Source: CBFGRU01 sp965651255 (GTDB taxonomy: Bacteria > Planctomycetota > Phycisphaerae > Phycisphaerales > SM1A02). Taken from it: a DNA stretch of 13,766 bases. The notes beneath the pieces are model-generated. The model was not told the origin of the DNA. It did no database searches and was given only the letters and a program-made list of their open reading frames with translations. Each line of letters starts with the position of its first letter. The stretch's first letter is position 1. Position numbers and translations under genes: made by a program. Shown here in pieces: positions 7,575-13,766 of the stretch. The stretch spans positions 1-13,766 of the forward strand of contig CBFGRU010000059.1 of NCBI GenBank assembly GCA_965651255.1, in the 5' to 3' direction.

Positions 7575-9419
7575 TTACTTCTGGCCGGCGAGCTTTCGCA
7601 CCGTCATGTGGAAGGTGCGCTTCATGTTCGTGTGCATGCCGTACACGATTGCTGAATAGACGACCCCGGCAATGGCGGCCCCGATCACCAGCCCGGCACG
7701 TGAGCTGAGCGGGTCGCCGGGCTGATCGAGCCCGTCGGGAATCAGCGAAGCGGGCATCACCACCGTGATGAGCAGATTGACTGGATTCACCGCGTTCACA
7801 ATGCTGCCAAACGTATCCATGTTGGACCCGGCGAAGATGCCGCAGAGACTGAGAATGCCAGCGACCACCACGACCACGCCACCAGCCGCAATGACGGAAC
7901 CAATGGTGCCACGACTCTTGATGGACCACTGCAATCCGACCATGACGCAGAACGCGGTGAACGGAATCAATGTCAGCGGGAGCGCAATCGCCCCCTCCGG
8001 CAGGACCACCGGCAGGGTTACCGCTGTGGCGCCGCCGACCATGTCCGTCACGCTGACACCGCCCGCCACCCCGAGTCCACCCGCCATGACATACACGCCG
8101 GCCAGAAGGACCGTTCCCACGGGCACACACAACATCGGCAGGAGAAACTGAATCAATCCGCGCAGCTTTCCGGAGAGATACGGACCGGGCTGAATCGGCG
8201 TCGTCAGAAGAATGTCGAGCGAGCCGTCTTCACGTTCTCGGCTGACGGCCGTGGCACTCATGTTGAGTGCGGTCAGGGCGATGATCACAATCTCAGCGCC
8301 GATTGTTGTCACCAGCGCCAGCCGCAACTGCGGCGCAGTGATCAAGCCGGTATGAAACAGTGCAAGAAGCACAATGGCGATCACCAGCCCGAGCGCGGCA
8401 AACCCCCAACGTGCAAGCATCGCGGGCAACGTGCTGCCGCGGGCCACCGATTCACGCCAGGCAACGGGATTCGAGCTGACTTTCCTCGGTGTCCGCTCGC
8501 TGGCGTTCTTCGCGCTCAGGCCGAACATTCTGCGGTACCAGGGGATTGAACCCGTCCGCCCGCCGATGACGCGAAGGCGAAGCGTTGAGAACACGATCAG
8601 GGAGAAACTGATGATCGCCGTCAACCAGCAGAACGCAGCGGTTGGGCTCGCGAACCAGACTCGTTGCAGCCAGAAGACATCCTGACCGGTGAAGTCGTGC
8701 GGTGAATAGGTATTCGACCGCAGAAGTACTTCCAGCGCCAGAAAGGGGTTCAGCGGTGTCAGCAGCGTCGTGAGCATGGCCGAGCCGCCCGTGGTCACGG
8801 GTTGACGCATCGAATAGTCAATCGCGTACGTCACGAAGAGGTACATCACCACTGTGATGTAAAAGATGAACACCGCCCGACGGCCGGCCGTGCGGGTGAC
8901 ACAGAGGGTGACGGCAATGGCTCCGACAAGGATGGCGCTGCAGCCGGCGATGGCATAACTCAGGAAGATTGCATCCCCGGGCACGCCACCGAAATACTGA
9001 ATCGTGACAAACAGGGGCAGAGTCGAAAGCAACAGGGCCAGGATGAAGAACAGTCGGCCGAACATGTTGCCCAGGACAATCTGCAGATTGTTCATCGGCG
9101 TCGTGAGCAGAATGTCCCAGGTGCGGGGGTTGGCCTCCTGAGCGATTGCCCCGGCCATGAAGACCGGTGTCAGCAGGCAGATCAACCCGACCTGCAGATA
9201 ACTGATGAGTTCAAACGCCTCCGCCCCTTTGGAAGCGAGTTGACTGAAACTGAGCGTGGACTGGCTGAAGAGACTGAAGAGCAGGACGATCATCAAGACG
9301 CCCAGGTACCCCGCCCGTATGTACAGATGGCGCATGCGCTTCGACCCGCCCTGCACGAGGCGCATGCAGATGGGGTTCGTCGGAAGCAGCCGGAGTATCC
9401 AGTTGACAAAAGCAGGCAT
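7575..9419 (-). CDS. ABC-2 type transporter permease, two fused homologous halves
   Basis: The 614-residue integral membrane protein has about twelve hydrophobic segments, for example around 37-53, 71-92, 123-142, 150-174, 183-202, 258-280, 338-357, 367-388, 423-447, 466-497, 504-530 and 574-595. Both halves carry the ABC-2 permease hallmark: WDILLTTP at 101-108 after AQEANPRT, and LDILLTTP at 401-408 after SREREDGS, exactly 300 residues apart. NPxxxR elements also occur twice (15-20 and 318-322), as do later NP turns (223-226 and 545-547). This is therefore an internally duplicated permease that may act as a pseudo-dimer. The start is ATG 9419, because the longer open frame to 9668 is non-hydrophobic and low in similarity; no SD is present. 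The ATP-binding partner is not in the window. The cargo is unknown; export of a polymer, lipid or drug is the usual range for the family. Confidence 0.9.
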   Translation of the reverse strand: MPAFVNWILRLLPTNPICMRLVQGGSKRMRHLYIRAGYLGVLMIVLLFSLFSQSTLSFSQLASKGAEAFELISYLQVGLICLLTPVFMAGAIAQEANPRTWDILLTTPMNNLQIVLGNMFGRLFFILALLLSTLPLFVTIQYFGGVPGDAIFLSYAIAGCSAILVGAIAVTLCVTRTAGRRAVFIFYITVVMYLFVTYAIDYSMRQPVTTGGSAMLTTLLTPLNPFLALEVLLRSNTYSPHDFTGQDVFWLQRVWFASPTAAFCWLTAIISFSLIVFSTLRLRVIGGRTGSIPWYRRMFGLSAKNASERTPRKVSSNPVAWRESVARGSTLPAMLARWGFAALGLVIAIVLLALFHTGLITAPQLRLALVTTIGAEIVIIALTALNMSATAVSREREDGSLDILLTTPIQPGPYLSGKLRGLIQFLLPMLCVPVGTVLLAGVYVMAGGLGVAGGVSVTDMVGGATAVTLPVVLPEGAIALPLTLIPFTAFCVMVGLQWSIKSRGTIGSVIAAGGVVVVVAGILSLCGIFAGSNMDTFGSIVNAVNPVNLLITVVMPASLIPDGLDQPGDPLSSRAGLVIGAAIAGVVYSAIVYGMHTNMKRTFHMTVRKLAGQK

Positions 9420-9430
9420 GGTTGCGGGAG

Positions 9431-9459
9431 AGTGTACGAGGTGATGTCCGATCCGCCAA
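9431..9459 (-). promoter_or_regulatory. Candidate sigma70-type promoter for the ABC permease, nearly leaderless
   Basis: On the minus strand TTGGCG (9454-9459) and TACACT (9431-9436) are 17 nt apart, each matching consensus at 4 of 6 positions. Transcription would begin about 5 nt before ATG 9419, which has no SD sequence. Predicted by eye only. Confidence 0.35.
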
Positions 9460-9472
9460 TGGCGACCGGCGC

Positions 9473-9502
9473 TTGACACAAGGGCTACGATTGATGGATA
9501 GT
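9473..9502 (+). promoter_or_regulatory. Candidate sigma70-type promoter directed toward rny
   Basis: A perfect TTGACA (9473-9478) is followed after 18 nt by GATAGT (9497-9502, 4 of 6 to consensus). The start would fall near 9509, about 415 nt before the rny start codon. It is back to back with the minus-strand promoter candidate of the permease gene. Confidence 0.4.
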
Positions 9503-9730
9503 AGTGTTCGCTTTGGATTTTCCCCGGTGTCGGATCGCCGTTGCAGGTCGCTCCGCCCGGTTCACTGACGGTTCGCCCGGGCACCGGCTCGGAGCGGATG
9601 ACCGTCCGGCAGAACGCGCTCGGCCGTGGGGGCAGTGCGCGGCGCCGGAGATAGATTGGCTGTTGCAATTCGCGGTAACTTCATGATCAGCCGGTACAGA
9701 CACACTGAAACTCCACGATGGAGAGAGACG

Positions 9731-9760
9731 CCGCCGCGCGATTTGACCTCGCGACGGCGG
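9731..9760. other. Strong hairpin in the putative rny leader
   Basis: CCGCCG plus CGCGA pairs with TCGCG plus CGGCGG, with one bulged A on the 3' side and a 7-nt loop (TTTGACC). This gives 11 pairs, nearly all G-C. No T-run follows on either strand, so it is not a classical terminator. It could be a structured element in the leader of rny. Confidence 0.6.
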
Positions 9761-9922
9761 GTCCATGATTTCTGAGCATTCGAGCTCTGCCGCTGCGCCA
9801 CAGTCTGTCTTCTGCATCCGCTCCTTGTTCGGCCCTGCCGAGCATTGGTTTCGTGTCGTTCAAGGCGCGAGCCCGATTCGGCCAGTCCCGGACGATCGTC
9901 TTGTCGGTAAAGGATCGTCGCC

Positions 9923-11515
9923 GTGACAGGCATGAGCACCATACTTCTTGCAAACACCGGGTTGATGGTCGGAATTGGTATTGGGGCACTGATCATCGGG
10001 TTCGCGCTGGGGTGGATGCTGCTGAGTCTTCTTCGCGGTGCGACGCTCTCTCGTGCCCAGGAAGAGGCCGAGCAGATTCGGAAGGCCGCCGCAACCGAAG
10101 CCGACGCGGCCAAACAGCGCATCGAACTCGATGCAGAAAAGAAAGCCCAGCATCGCCGTGAAGAAGTTGAAGAAGAAATGGCCGCACTTCGCGCTGAGCT
10201 CCGCGAAGAACAGGCGAAAGTTTCGAAGCGTCAGGATCGACTCGATGCAAAACTCGAACACCTGAACGATCGCGAGAGCCGACTCGACAAACGCGAAGGC
10301 AACCTGCAACGGTCAGAGGAACAACTCGCGAAGACACAGGAAGAGGTTGATCGGGCGTTGGTCGAGGTGAAGTCGCGTTTGCAGCAACTCTCCGGGCTGA
10401 CCCCGGAAGACGCCCGCGAATTGTTCATGGCTGAGGTGCGTCGCGAGAGCGAGCACGAAGCCAACGCACTTCAGCAGCAGATTCTGCAGCAGGCAGAAAA
10501 CGATGCAAAGAACCGCAGCCGTGAGATTACGCTCATGGCCATTCAGCGCTTTGCTGCGGAGCATGTCGCTGATTCAACCGTACGGTCAGTGAAAGTGCCT
10601 TCAGATGAGATGAAGGGCCGCGTCATCGGTCGAGAGGGACGCAACATTCGGGCGCTCGAACGTGCGACCGGAGTTGACATTCTGGTTGATGACACGCCAG
10701 GCGTGATCGCGGTTTCCTGTTTCGACCCGATTCGCCGCACGATCGCCGCGGAGAGTTTGCAGAAGCTTGTTGCCGACGGCCGGGTCCATCCCGCGCGGAT
10801 CGAGGAGATCGTTGAGAAGGTTCGCTCGGAGATGAACGAGCGAATACAGAAGTTCGGAAACGACTCCGTCATCGAAGCCGACATCCGCGGATTGCATCCG
10901 AAGGTAGTCGAAGCGATGGGCAAGCTGCATTTCCGGACAAGTTACGGACAGAACGTTCTGCGGCACTCGATTGAAGTGGCCTTCCTGTCGCAGATTATTG
11001 CGGACCAACTCGGGCTGAACGGTGCGATCGCCCGTCGCTGCGGATTCCTGCATGACATCGGCAAGGCCATGGACCATGAGATGGAGGGTGGGCACCCCGC
11101 GATCGGGATGGAGTTTGCCCGGAAGTTTGGTGAGCGCAGCGAAGAGGTGCTGAACGCGATCGGTGGACATCACGGAGACATTCCGGCGACGACGCCCTAC
11201 ACGCCGATTGTCATGGCTGCAGATGCCATTTCCGGCGCTCGACCGGGCGCCCGGCGTGAATCGATGGAGATGTACATCAAGCGTCTTGAACAACTTGAAG
11301 GCATCGCACTCGAGCAAAACGGCGTCGAGTCGGCCCACGCGATCCAGGCCGGCCGCGAGGTTCGCGTCATCATCGATGCGCGGAGAGTGGATGATGTCGA
11401 GGCGTTCGCAATCGCTCAGCGGATCGCCAAGCGCGTTGAGGATGAAATGACCTTCCCCGGCGAAATCAAAGTCACTGTCCTTCGCGAAGTGCGCGCAGAA
11501 GCGATAGCGCGATAG
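9923..11515 (+). CDS. rny: Ribonuclease Y
   Basis: RNase Y is a membrane-anchored endoribonuclease that starts mRNA decay. The 530-residue length is normal. An N-terminal membrane helix (about 12-37) is followed by a long charged coiled coil (about 42-205). A KH domain holds GRVIGREGRNIR (232-243, GREG loop) and VDILVDDTPGVIAVS (251-265). The HD domain has RHSIEVA (His348), GFLHDIGKA (His377-Asp378), His391 in GGHPAIG, GGHHGDI (His416-His417) and MAADAIS (Asp434), so the metal site looks intact. The start is GTG 9923, with AAAGGA about 8 nt upstream; an in-frame ATG at 9932 is possible. The gene has about 500 bp of non-coding sequence upstream and converges on trpA. Autoregulation through the long leader is conceivable but only inferred. 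Confidence 0.96.
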   Translation: MTGMSTILLANTGLMVGIGIGALIIGFALGWMLLSLLRGATLSRAQEEAEQIRKAAATEADAAKQRIELDAEKKAQHRREEVEEEMAALRAELREEQAKVSKRQDRLDAKLEHLNDRESRLDKREGNLQRSEEQLAKTQEEVDRALVEVKSRLQQLSGLTPEDARELFMAEVRRESEHEANALQQQILQQAENDAKNRSREITLMAIQRFAAEHVADSTVRSVKVPSDEMKGRVIGREGRNIRALERATGVDILVDDTPGVIAVSCFDPIRRTIAAESLQKLVADGRVHPARIEEIVEKVRSEMNERIQKFGNDSVIEADIRGLHPKVVEAMGKLHFRTSYGQNVLRHSIEVAFLSQIIADQLGLNGAIARRCGFLHDIGKAMDHEMEGGHPAIGMEFARKFGERSEEVLNAIGGHHGDIPATTPYTPIVMAADAISGARPGARRESMEMYIKRLEQLEGIALEQNGVESAHAIQAGREVRVIIDARRVDDVEAFAIAQRIAKRVEDEMTFPGEIKVTVLREVRAEAIAR

Positions 11516-11521
11516 TCACTG

Positions 11522-11546
11522 CGTTGAGTGAAAGCGGCATTCAACG
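11522..11546. terminator. Hairpin between convergent rny and trpA, possible shared terminator
   Basis: CGTTGAGTG pairs with CATTCAACG (9 bp including one G-T wobble) around a 7-nt loop. It begins 7 nt after the rny stop and covers the trpA stop codon. Neither strand has a T-run behind it, so it is a weak candidate for termination or 3' end protection. Confidence 0.4.
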
Positions 11547-12350
11547 ATTCGGCGAAGCGAGCCCGCGCGCTAAGTCATCCACCAGTTGAACTGCCGACAC
11601 CACCGGTTGAGTACTCTCACCCATGCAACGGATGAGTGCGGAGCCAACGATGGCTGCATCCGCATGTCTGGTGACTGCGGTCACATGATCACGATCGGAG
11701 ATTCCGAAGCCGACAGCGATTGGAAGTTGTGTCAGACTTCGAATTTCGCGCACGCGGTCGACAACTTCCGGTGCCGCCGAATGTTCGCCGGTCAGCCCCA
11801 TCCGCGCGAGGAGATACACAAACCCGTGGCAGAGATTGCACAACTCTCGCAATCGCCCGACTCGGGTTGTCGGCGCGATGAGAATTGAGAACGACATTCC
11901 GCGCGCTGCGCATTGTCGCGAGAGTTCACCGGCGGGGCTTTCCTCGCCTCCGGTCGTATCAATGTCCGGCACAATCAGCCCGTCGATGCCAGCATTCGCC
12001 GCTCGCGCAACGAAGTCATCCGCTCCCATGCGGTCGATGATCGACACGCTCAACATCGCCACGAGGCCGATGGAGACCGTTGATCGAAGTTCACGGACGA
12101 GATCAAACACCTGATCCGGCGTGACGCCACGGCGCAGCGCTTCATGCATCGATGCAGCGATCACCGGTCCGTCGGCGATCGGGTCAGAGAACGGGATCCC
12201 GATTTCGACAATCGCAGCGCCGACTTCTTCGAGGCGCGGAATGAGTTCGCGCGTCACGTCGAGAGAGGGGTACCCTGCGGTGATGAACGGCATCAATGCG
12301 GATCGATTCTTCGCGCGGAGGTCGGCAAAGATCGCATCGACGCGATTCAC
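11541..12350 (-). CDS. trpA: Tryptophan synthase alpha chain
   Basis: TrpA cleaves indole-3-glycerol phosphate to indole and glyceraldehyde 3-phosphate and passes indole to TrpB. From GTG 12350 the product has 269 residues, the normal length. The catalytic acids fall at the same numbers as in E. coli: Glu49 in IVEIGIPFSDP and Asp60 in DPIADGP. Other signatures are LMPFITAGYPS (19-29), GLIVPDID, FVYLLARMGLTG (the YVSRxGVTG-like loop), AVGFGISD and AIVGSALI for phosphate binding. The GTG start has GGAGG 7 nt upstream and overlaps the stop of the MazG-like gene as GTGA, so translational coupling is likely; the longer open frame to 12443 lies inside that gene and is rejected. trpB is not in the window, so the trp genes appear dispersed. 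It converges on rny. Confidence 0.96.
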   Translation of the reverse strand: MNRVDAIFADLRAKNRSALMPFITAGYPSLDVTRELIPRLEEVGAAIVEIGIPFSDPIADGPVIAASMHEALRRGVTPDQVFDLVRELRSTVSIGLVAMLSVSIIDRMGADDFVARAANAGIDGLIVPDIDTTGGEESPAGELSRQCAARGMSFSILIAPTTRVGRLRELCNLCHGFVYLLARMGLTGEHSAAPEVVDRVREIRSLTQLPIAVGFGISDRDHVTAVTRHADAAIVGSALIRCMGESTQPVVSAVQLVDDLARGLASPNR

Positions 12351-12652
12351 TTTGTCCCCTCCGGACCGCCATCGATGAGGTACTTCTTCTCGATGGCACG
12401 GGTCAGGTCCACGTCTGTGATGTTGGCCAGCGTACACAGCCACGCCAGGACATCGGCGAATTCTTCTTCGAGGTTGGTCTGATCGCCATCTCCGCGTTCG
12501 CGTCGTGCAATAGCGTGCGCGAGTTCACCGATTTCTTCGGCAAACCACAGAAATGTCCCGCCCGCGCCGCGCGCCGAATCCGTGGCGTAGTACCGCGATC
12601 GGATCAGCTCCTGGAACTCAGCGAATGTCAACGATGGAGGCTGCGGTGTCAT
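12347..12652 (-). CDS. MazG-like nucleotide pyrophosphohydrolase
   Basis: The 101-residue all-alpha product matches small MazG-like NTP pyrophosphohydrolases, which hydrolyse (d)NTPs to monophosphates and pyrophosphate. The metal-binding acids are visible as EEIGE (39-43, ExxE type) and EEEFADV (62-68, ExxD at Glu64 and Asp67), followed by the helix LAWLCTLANITDVDL. The start is placed at ATG 12652; the open frame goes up to 12739, but that stretch runs through the terminator of the preceding gene and looks non-family. No SD is visible, and TATTGT stands 7 nt upstream, so a leaderless message is possible. The gene overlaps trpA by 4 nt (GTGA), so the two form an operon. Why a MazG-like enzyme precedes trpA is unclear: HisE, in histidine synthesis, is a distant relative, but this is not HisE by sequence. 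Confidence 0.85.
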   Translation of the reverse strand: MTPQPPSLTFAEFQELIRSRYYATDSARGAGGTFLWFAEEIGELAHAIARRERGDGDQTNLEEEFADVLAWLCTLANITDVDLTRAIEKKYLIDGGPEGTK

Positions 12653-12659
12653 TGGGCGA

Positions 12660-12665
12660 ACAATA
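12660..12665 (-). promoter_or_regulatory. Candidate -10 box (TATTGT) for the MazG-like gene and trpA
   Basis: TATTGT lies 7 nt before ATG 12652 and just after the terminator T-run of the upstream gene. The gene has no SD, which fits a leaderless transcript. No -35 box is visible. The motif may be chance. Confidence 0.25.
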
Positions 12666-12676
12666 GGCCAGCGCAA

Positions 12677-12712
12677 GAAAAAGACGACCCGACACTTCGG
12701 CCGGGTCGTCTT
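12677..12712 (-). terminator. Rho-independent terminator of the sorted exported protein gene
   Basis: On the minus strand AAGACGACCCG and CGGGTCGTCTT form an 11-bp stem around a 10-nt loop, and five T begin within the last stem pairs. It begins about 28 nt after the stop codon at 12740 and ends about 25 nt before the MazG-like start. That makes the two genes separate transcription units unless there is read-through. Confidence 0.88.
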
Positions 12713-12739
12713 CGTTGAAGAGGTTGAGTTGGTGCTCAA

Positions 12740-13441
12740 TCAGGCGCGACGGCGGCGACGCGACACGACACCCGCGAGACCGAGCAGGGCGAGCACGCCC
12801 GGAGCCGGAACCGCCGTGTACGAGAACGTATCAATACCGATGTAGTCGGAGTTGATGCCGCTCGGGCCGCCCTGTTCGACGAAGTAGCGGAACGCGACGC
12901 GACCCTGAACCGGGCCACCCAGGTCACTGATCGTAATCTGGAACTCGGTCCACTCTTCCGGGTAGATTCCGCCGGTTTCGTAGTTGGGATTGATATCGAG
13001 CAGCAACGTGGTGAAGTCACCAACATCAAGGCCGGTGGTGCCGACATTGGTGCTGCCGCCGTTGGTGCTGAGTCGGACCTGCAAACGATCCGGGAAGGTC
13101 GCGGCCTCAATCGTTCGGGTATAGAACGAAATCACATCGCCGTTCTGAATGGTCATCTCGGGGGTGAGCATCCAGTTGCTCAGCGTCGAAAGGCCTGTGC
13201 CGTTGTTGAAGTTCGTACCGATGTACGAGGTTGAAGCACCACTGTGAGCGGCAAAGACCGTGTCATTGCCCTGGAACCAGTTGGTCGTGCCCGGGCCGGG
13301 GTCGCTGTTGTTCTGGAAGAACCAGCCAGCGCCTTCAAGCGTGGTGATGTCATCGAATCCTTCGCTCAGATCGGCATTCGCCGCACCTGCCACGGCCAAA
13401 CCGAGGCATCCGAGCATCGCTGCTGTGAGTTGCTTCTTCAT
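12740..13441 (-). CDS. Exported protein, choice-of-anchor J-like domain with PEP-CTERM-type sorting tail
   Basis: The 233-residue product begins with a Sec signal peptide (MKKQ, hydrophobic 6-20, likely cleavage after ANA, residue 23). The body fits choice-of-anchor J/cleaved-adhesin type beta-sandwiches: LSEGFDDITTLEGAGWFFQN near the start, NWFQGNDTVFAAHSG, SNWMLTPEM, DVISFYTRT, DRLQVRLSTNGGS, a WTEFQITI strand, GRVAFRYFVEQGG and YIGIDTFSY. The end is VPAPG, a hydrophobic stretch, then RRRRR, the tripartite tail recognised by exosortase-like enzymes and frequent in planctomycetes; anchoring in or release from the envelope is thus likely. Start ATG 13441 has GGAG about 12 nt upstream, a loose SD. 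It ends at a strong terminator and is preceded by two hairpins and a tRNA. The function beyond surface location is unknown. Cys12 does not form a proper lipobox. Confidence 0.88.
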   Translation of the reverse strand: MKKQLTAAMLGCLGLAVAGAANADLSEGFDDITTLEGAGWFFQNNSDPGPGTTNWFQGNDTVFAAHSGASTSYIGTNFNNGTGLSTLSNWMLTPEMTIQNGDVISFYTRTIEAATFPDRLQVRLSTNGGSTNVGTTGLDVGDFTTLLLDINPNYETGGIYPEEWTEFQITISDLGGPVQGRVAFRYFVEQGGPSGINSDYIGIDTFSYTAVPAPGVLALLGLAGVVSRRRRRA

Positions 13442-13487
13442 CTTGTCTTCTTTCTCCTATCGAGACATGTGAGTAGTGACCGACATC

Positions 13488-13508
13488 TGTCCCTTTCAAC
13501 AAGGGACA
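13488..13508 (-). promoter_or_regulatory. Upstream hairpin 1 before the sorted exported protein
   Basis: TGTCCCTT and AAGGGACA form a perfect 8-bp stem with a 5-nt loop, about 47 nt upstream of ATG 13441. It shares the GGGACA motif with the neighbouring hairpin, so the two could exchange pairing partners if transcribed together. Confidence 0.55.
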
Positions 13509-13515
13509 ACAAGGT

Positions 13516-13540
13516 CTTGCAGGGACATCTCCCTGACAAG
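13516..13540 (-). promoter_or_regulatory. Upstream hairpin 2 before the sorted exported protein
   Basis: On the minus strand CTTG plus CAGGGA pairs with TCCCTG plus CAAG, ten pairs with one bulged T, around a GATG tetraloop. No T-run follows, so it is not a simple terminator. It lies 7 bp from hairpin 1. Confidence 0.55.
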
Positions 13541-13702
13541 GAACCAACAAGCCACCTCTCTGCTGGGGGAAGGCCGCCGGAGCGATCTGACCATGCACCA
13601 ACCCCTTGGCGCACGGCGTCTTACGGTCCCTTTCGCAAACCATGCGGCCGGTGTTGCAACTGGCCCAGAAACTTTGCTGGTTTTCTTGCCGATTCCCGGT
13701 TA

Positions 13703-13720
13703 TCGGATGATCTCATCCGA
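13703..13720. other. Short hairpin just downstream of the tRNA
   Basis: TCGGATG and CATCCGA form a perfect 7-bp stem with a 4-nt loop, starting about 12 nt after the tRNA 3' end on the minus strand. A TTTT lies between tRNA and stem but none after it. It may mark the end of the tRNA transcript. Confidence 0.45.
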
Positions 13721-13732
13721 CGTTGAAAAGAA

Positions 13733-13766
13733 CGTTCGCGGCAGGATTCGAACCTGCGACCTGTTG
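13733..13766 (-). tRNA. tRNA, 3' part only (isotype not determinable)
   Basis: On the minus strand the window holds the end of a tRNA: the variable loop AGGTC, the T-arm GCAGG-TTCGAAT-CCTGC with the invariant TTC and A, the acceptor strand CGCGAAC and a G discriminator. The sequence then continues TTCTTTTC, so CCA is not encoded. The anticodon lies outside the window. A G at position 73 is found in Asn, Asp, Glu and Gln tRNAs among others, but this does not fix the isotype. Confidence 0.88.

Larger units (their letters stand above)
9420..9922. other. Long non-coding region between the ABC permease and rny
   Basis: No coding region is convincing in these 503 bp; the open frames across it are short and lack family features. 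It holds a possible minus-strand promoter next to the permease start (9431-9459). A plus-strand promoter points to rny (9473-9502), and a strong hairpin lies at 9731-9760. The rest (about 9510-9920) would be an rny leader or a separate small RNA. Confidence 0.6.
13442..13732. other. Non-coding region between the tRNA and the sorted exported protein gene
   Basis: This 291-bp stretch has no convincing gene. It holds two hairpins (13488-13508 and 13516-13540), a 9-bp direct repeat GTCCCTTTC (13489-13497 and 13626-13634) and a small hairpin next to the tRNA (13703-13720). I see no clear -35/-10 pair for the exported protein gene. Confidence 0.5.

Noticed and set aside
8802..9476. 224-residue charged open frame on the plus strand
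   Set aside because: It is antisense to the membrane segments of the ABC permease; hydrophobic codons read backward give the charged residues.
9420..9668. N-terminal extension of the ABC permease open frame
   Set aside because: The extra 83 residues are not hydrophobic, resemble no permease leader and cover two candidate promoters.
12653..12739. N-terminal extension of the MazG-like open frame
   Set aside because: It would begin right after the stop of the exported protein gene and read through the terminator hairpin; family similarity starts only after Met 12652.
13402..13410. Cys12 in the signal peptide of the exported protein considered as a lipoprotein site
   Set aside because: The residues before it (MLG) do not form a proper lipobox, and a signal peptidase I site (ANA) is present further on.

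Overview
The window is roughly 60% GC by eye and looks like a planctomycete chromosome, most likely class Phycisphaerae. This is an inference from several traits: a secreted protein with a VPAPG plus hydrophobic plus poly-Arg C-terminal sorting tail, a secreted DNRLRE-type protein with an extra C-terminal module, an ABC-2 permease built of two fused halves, RNase Y, and several genes without a Shine-Dalgarno (SD) sequence. No mobile element, CRISPR array or phage gene was seen. The region looks like ordinary chromosome with one gene of clearly unknown function.

Layout, left to right. On the minus strand, 1-629 is the first two thirds of an LpxL/HtrB-type acyltransferase, cut by the window edge. 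A strong intrinsic terminator (673-705) separates it from an uncharacterised inner-membrane protein (744-2117), which has one transmembrane helix, a long coiled coil, a beta-rich segment and a BRCT-like C-terminus. This gene is divergent from a secreted DNRLRE-domain protein (2362-3507, plus). That gene converges on a minus-strand block of a nitroreductase (3518-4249), a GspE/PilB-type ATPase (4305-5981), a FIST-domain sensor (6270-7493) and a fused ABC-2 permease (7575-9419).

An unusually long non-coding stretch (9420-9922) lies between the permease and the divergent ribonuclease Y gene (9923-11515, plus). It carries a good candidate promoter toward rny, which would give rny a leader of about 415 nt with a strong hairpin. 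rny converges on trpA (11541-12350, minus), which overlaps by 4 nt with an upstream MazG-like pyrophosphohydrolase gene (12347-12652). A terminator (12677-12712) separates that pair from a choice-of-anchor-J type exported protein (12740-13441). Further upstream are two hairpins sharing a GGGACA motif and, at the window edge, the 3' part of a tRNA (13733 onward).

Functional links are loose. The acyltransferase, coiled-coil protein, DNRLRE protein, ABC-2 permease and sorted protein all concern the cell envelope. trpA, the MazG-like gene, the nitroreductase and rny are housekeeping genes. The PilB-type ATPase and the ABC permease lack their usual partners (pilins and PilC; ATP-binding subunit) in this window. 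The best candidates for something undescribed are the BRCT-like membrane protein, the long rny leader and the hairpin pair before the sorted protein.
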